Source of the DNA: Sphingomonadaceae bacterium
Lineage (GTDB): Bacteria; Pseudomonadota; Alphaproteobacteria; Sphingomonadales; Sphingomonadaceae
Reading direction: 5' to 3'
DNA: 13,633 bases
Assembly: GCA_019239785.1 (NCBI GenBank)
Contig: JAFAZM010000058.1
Coordinates: 1-13,633, forward strand
A model generated the notes under the pieces. It was not told the DNA's origin. It saw nothing but the letters and a program-made list of their open reading frames with translations, and did not search any database. This document shows, piece by piece, positions 12,122-13,633 of this stretch (positions are counted from its first letter, which is position 1; each line of letters starts with the position of its first letter). A program made the position numbers and the translations under genes.

Positions 12122-13277
12122 TGCGCACCTAAGCCGGGACGCCATCGGCGTCATCATCACCGAGGAGCTGAAGCGGCGACCCTCCCGGGCTGCCGACCAT
12201 GAAACGGAGTGCCGGCTTCTTTCGATCGTGCTGCGGGAACTAGCCGAACGGCCCGAGGGGGCGCTGCAGAGGTTGACCGACGCGCTCGTCGAGCTGGGGA
12301 TCGCCGGCTCGGCCGGGGTCAGCCTGGCCGAGGGCGACGACCTGCGCTGGGCCGCAATGTCCGGGGCCCGTCTGCCGAGCGGAATCCCCATCGACGCCGG
12401 ACCGGGCGGCGGCATCGGCAGCCGCAGCGAGTTGCTCCTGATCGAGCCCCCGGCAGATTTCCTTCCAGGCGAGGCGGCGGACGCTCCGGTGCAGGAGATC
12501 CTGCTCGCGCCCTTCCACCTGCAGGGGCGGATCGCCGGAACGCTCTGGCTGGTCGCGCACGATCCGGGCCGCAAGTTCGACGGCGAGGACGCCCGGCTGC
12601 TCGCCAGCCTGCCGCCCGTCGCCGCGGCCGCCTATCGCGCAATGCCTGCATCAGGCGGCGCCGACGAAGCGGCGCGCCGGGAGGCCGAGGAGCGCGACAG
12701 CCTGCTGCTCGGCGAGCTGCAGCACCGGGTGCGCAACACGCTCGGCGTCGTCCGGTCGATCGCCCGGCGCACCGCGCTGAACAGCCGGAACGTCGAGGAG
12801 ATGGCCGCCCATCTCGACGGGCGGATCGACGCCTTCGCGCGGGTCCAGGCGATGGTGACCCGCAAGCCCGGCGCCGGCGTCGACCTCGCCATGCTGATCG
12901 AGGACGAGCTGGTCGCCCATGCGGCGCGCGAGGGCATGCAGTTCAGCCTGTCCGGGCCGGAGGTGGCGCTCCGGGCGAAGCCGGCCGAGACGCTCAGCCT
13001 CGCCTTCCACGAGCTGGTCACCAATGCGGTCAAATATGGCGCGCTCGCCGGGGAGAAGGGCAGGATCGACGTGCGCTGGTCGGCGGCGGACGGGCGACTC
13101 GATTTCCATTGGGAGGAGAGCGGCGCGGCAGCGCCGGTGCGGGAGCCCGATCATGAAGGCTTCGGGCTGGAGCTGCTGCGGCGGATGCTGCCCTACGATC
13201 TCAAGGCCGAGATCGAGGTCGAGTTCCGGCCGAAAGGACTGAGCTTCGGGCTCTCGATGCCGCTGGAGCAGGGCTGA
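12114..13277 (+). CDS. GAF-HWE family sensor histidine kinase
   Basis: A 387-residue cytoplasmic kinase. Residues about 30-178 look like a divergent GAF sensor domain (ILLAPFHLQGRIAGTLWLVA at about 129-148). The HWE core follows: phosphoacceptor H204 in LQHRVRNTL, HELVTNAVKYGAL (299-311), the family Trp in FHWEES (331-336) and GFGLELL (349-355). There is no membrane segment and no receiver. The core is a close paralogue of the kinase domain at 5917-9114, with shared blocks such as ELQHRVRNTL and DAFARVQA. The ATG at 12114 overlaps the end of the Crp-family gene by 8 bp, implying translational coupling. HWE kinases phosphorylate stand-alone receivers or PhyR-type regulators; REC2, on the other side of the crp promoter, is the nearest candidate. 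The GAF ligand is unknown. Confidence 0.93.
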   Translation: MTDAHLSRDAIGVIITEELKRRPSRAADHETECRLLSIVLRELAERPEGALQRLTDALVELGIAGSAGVSLAEGDDLRWAAMSGARLPSGIPIDAGPGGGIGSRSELLLIEPPADFLPGEAADAPVQEILLAPFHLQGRIAGTLWLVAHDPGRKFDGEDARLLASLPPVAAAAYRAMPASGGADEAARREAEERDSLLLGELQHRVRNTLGVVRSIARRTALNSRNVEEMAAHLDGRIDAFARVQAMVTRKPGAGVDLAMLIEDELVAHAAREGMQFSLSGPEVALRAKPAETLSLAFHELVTNAVKYGALAGEKGRIDVRWSAADGRLDFHWEESGAAAPVREPDHEGFGLELLRRMLPYDLKAEIEVEFRPKGLSFGLSMPLEQG

Positions 13278-13348
13278 ACCGGTTCGGGCGCGAAATAAAG
13301 CATTTCAACACAATAACATGCGTGAATGACAGAAAAGGGGCCGGCTCT

Positions 13349-13370
13349 AGACCGGGGCCGTTGCCGGTCT
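13349..13370 (+). terminator. Weak terminator-like hairpin after the kinase operon
   Basis: AGACCGG (13349-13355) and CCGGTCT (13364-13370) form a 7-bp stem with an 8-nt loop, followed by TGTT. It lies 72 bp after the kinase stop and before the final small gene. The stem is short and the T-run is poor, so this is a tentative call. Confidence 0.3.
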
Positions 13371-13430
13371 TGTTCGCAGCCGATTCGGCGGGGCACCTTT
13401 CGTGCGCCCAGCTTTCTGCCAGGGGGGCGC

Positions 13431-13616
13431 ATGAGCTATTACCGGCTTTATTTCCTCGACGCGCAAGCGAAGCATATCAAAGGCTTCGACGAGTTCGAGG
13501 CGGCGAGCGACGCCGAGGCGATCGCCCGCGCCGACTCGCAAGGCGCGCGGGCCCCGTGCGAGCTCTGGTGCGGGCGGAAGCGTCTGCACCGGGTGGAGTC
13601 TGCGGTGACGGGCTAA
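13431..13616 (+). CDS. Small uncharacterised protein (61 aa)
   Basis: A 61-residue protein beginning MSYYRLYFLDAQAKHIKGF, with an acidic middle (FDEFEAASDAEAIARAD) and a basic C-terminal end around ELWCGRKRLHRVE. The pattern, a beta-strand start YRLYFLD, an alternating acidic helix and ELWCG..., recalls small uncharacterised proteins common in sphingomonads; I know no function for them. The ATG at 13431 is preferred because AGGGGGG lies just upstream; an earlier in-frame ATG (13326) would run through the terminator-like hairpin and add unrelated Arg/Pro-rich residues. It ends at TAA 13614-13616. No membrane segment or signal peptide is visible. Confidence 0.75.
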   Translation: MSYYRLYFLDAQAKHIKGFDEFEAASDAEAIARADSQGARAPCELWCGRKRLHRVESAVTG

Positions 13617-13633
13617 GGATCACAAAGCTTCCG

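Noticed and set aside
11318..12574. A 418-codon minus-strand frame across the Crp-family gene
   Set aside because: It is antisense to the Crp-family regulator and the start of the kinase; no recognisable domain.

Overview
The window is a GC-rich, densely coded piece of an alphaproteobacterial chromosome, most likely from the Sphingomonadales (Sphingomonas or a close relative). This rests on the base composition, two HWE-family histidine kinases, single-domain response regulators of the alphaproteobacterial FAT GUY type, a 'vgr-related' HExxH protein of the kind I recall from sphingomonads, and long palindromic intergenic repeats. No marker gene settles the genus.

Left part (1-5900), mostly housekeeping and accessory genes: the 3' part of a thiolase; a long palindromic repeat; a phage-type GH24 lysozyme on the minus strand; a 14-helix DHA2-type MFS exporter followed 2 bp later by a YkvA/DUF1232 membrane protein; a translationally coupled pair of small proteins (DUF465-like and a TFIIB-type zinc ribbon with a His-rich tail); then, on the minus strand, a metallopeptidase-like protein followed by the queuosine-precursor transporter YhhQ. 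A plus-strand tRNA-Arg(UCU) follows.

Right part (5917-13277), a signalling island: a minus-strand pair made of an intact stand-alone CheB methylesterase and a 1065-residue CheB-CheR-PAS-coiled coil-PAS-HWE kinase fusion; a plus-strand single-domain response regulator (REC1) diverging from cheB; a convergent minus-strand response regulator (REC2); then, diverging from REC2, a Crp/Fnr regulator overlapping by 8 bp a GAF-HWE kinase. The two kinase cores are close paralogues, and so are the two receivers, so the island looks like two HWE-kinase/receiver sets placed back to back. No MCP, CheA, CheW, PhyR, NepR or EcfG is present in the window. By family knowledge the likely role is stress or environmental signalling (general stress response type) rather than flagellar chemotaxis; that role is inferred.

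Most notable points: (i) the CheB domain of the fusion has lost two of its three catalytic residues, while the neighbouring CheB has all three; (ii) REC1 has an intact receiver reading frame but no start codon in it, because an 11-C run throws its beginning out of frame, and one C fewer restores a complete protein; (iii) the divergent promoter regions of the island hold inverted repeats that look like operators; (iv) the MFS gene has a weak GTG start, while a good ribosome binding site and ATG lie 137 bp upstream, one base out of frame across a G run. A small uncharacterised protein closes the window.
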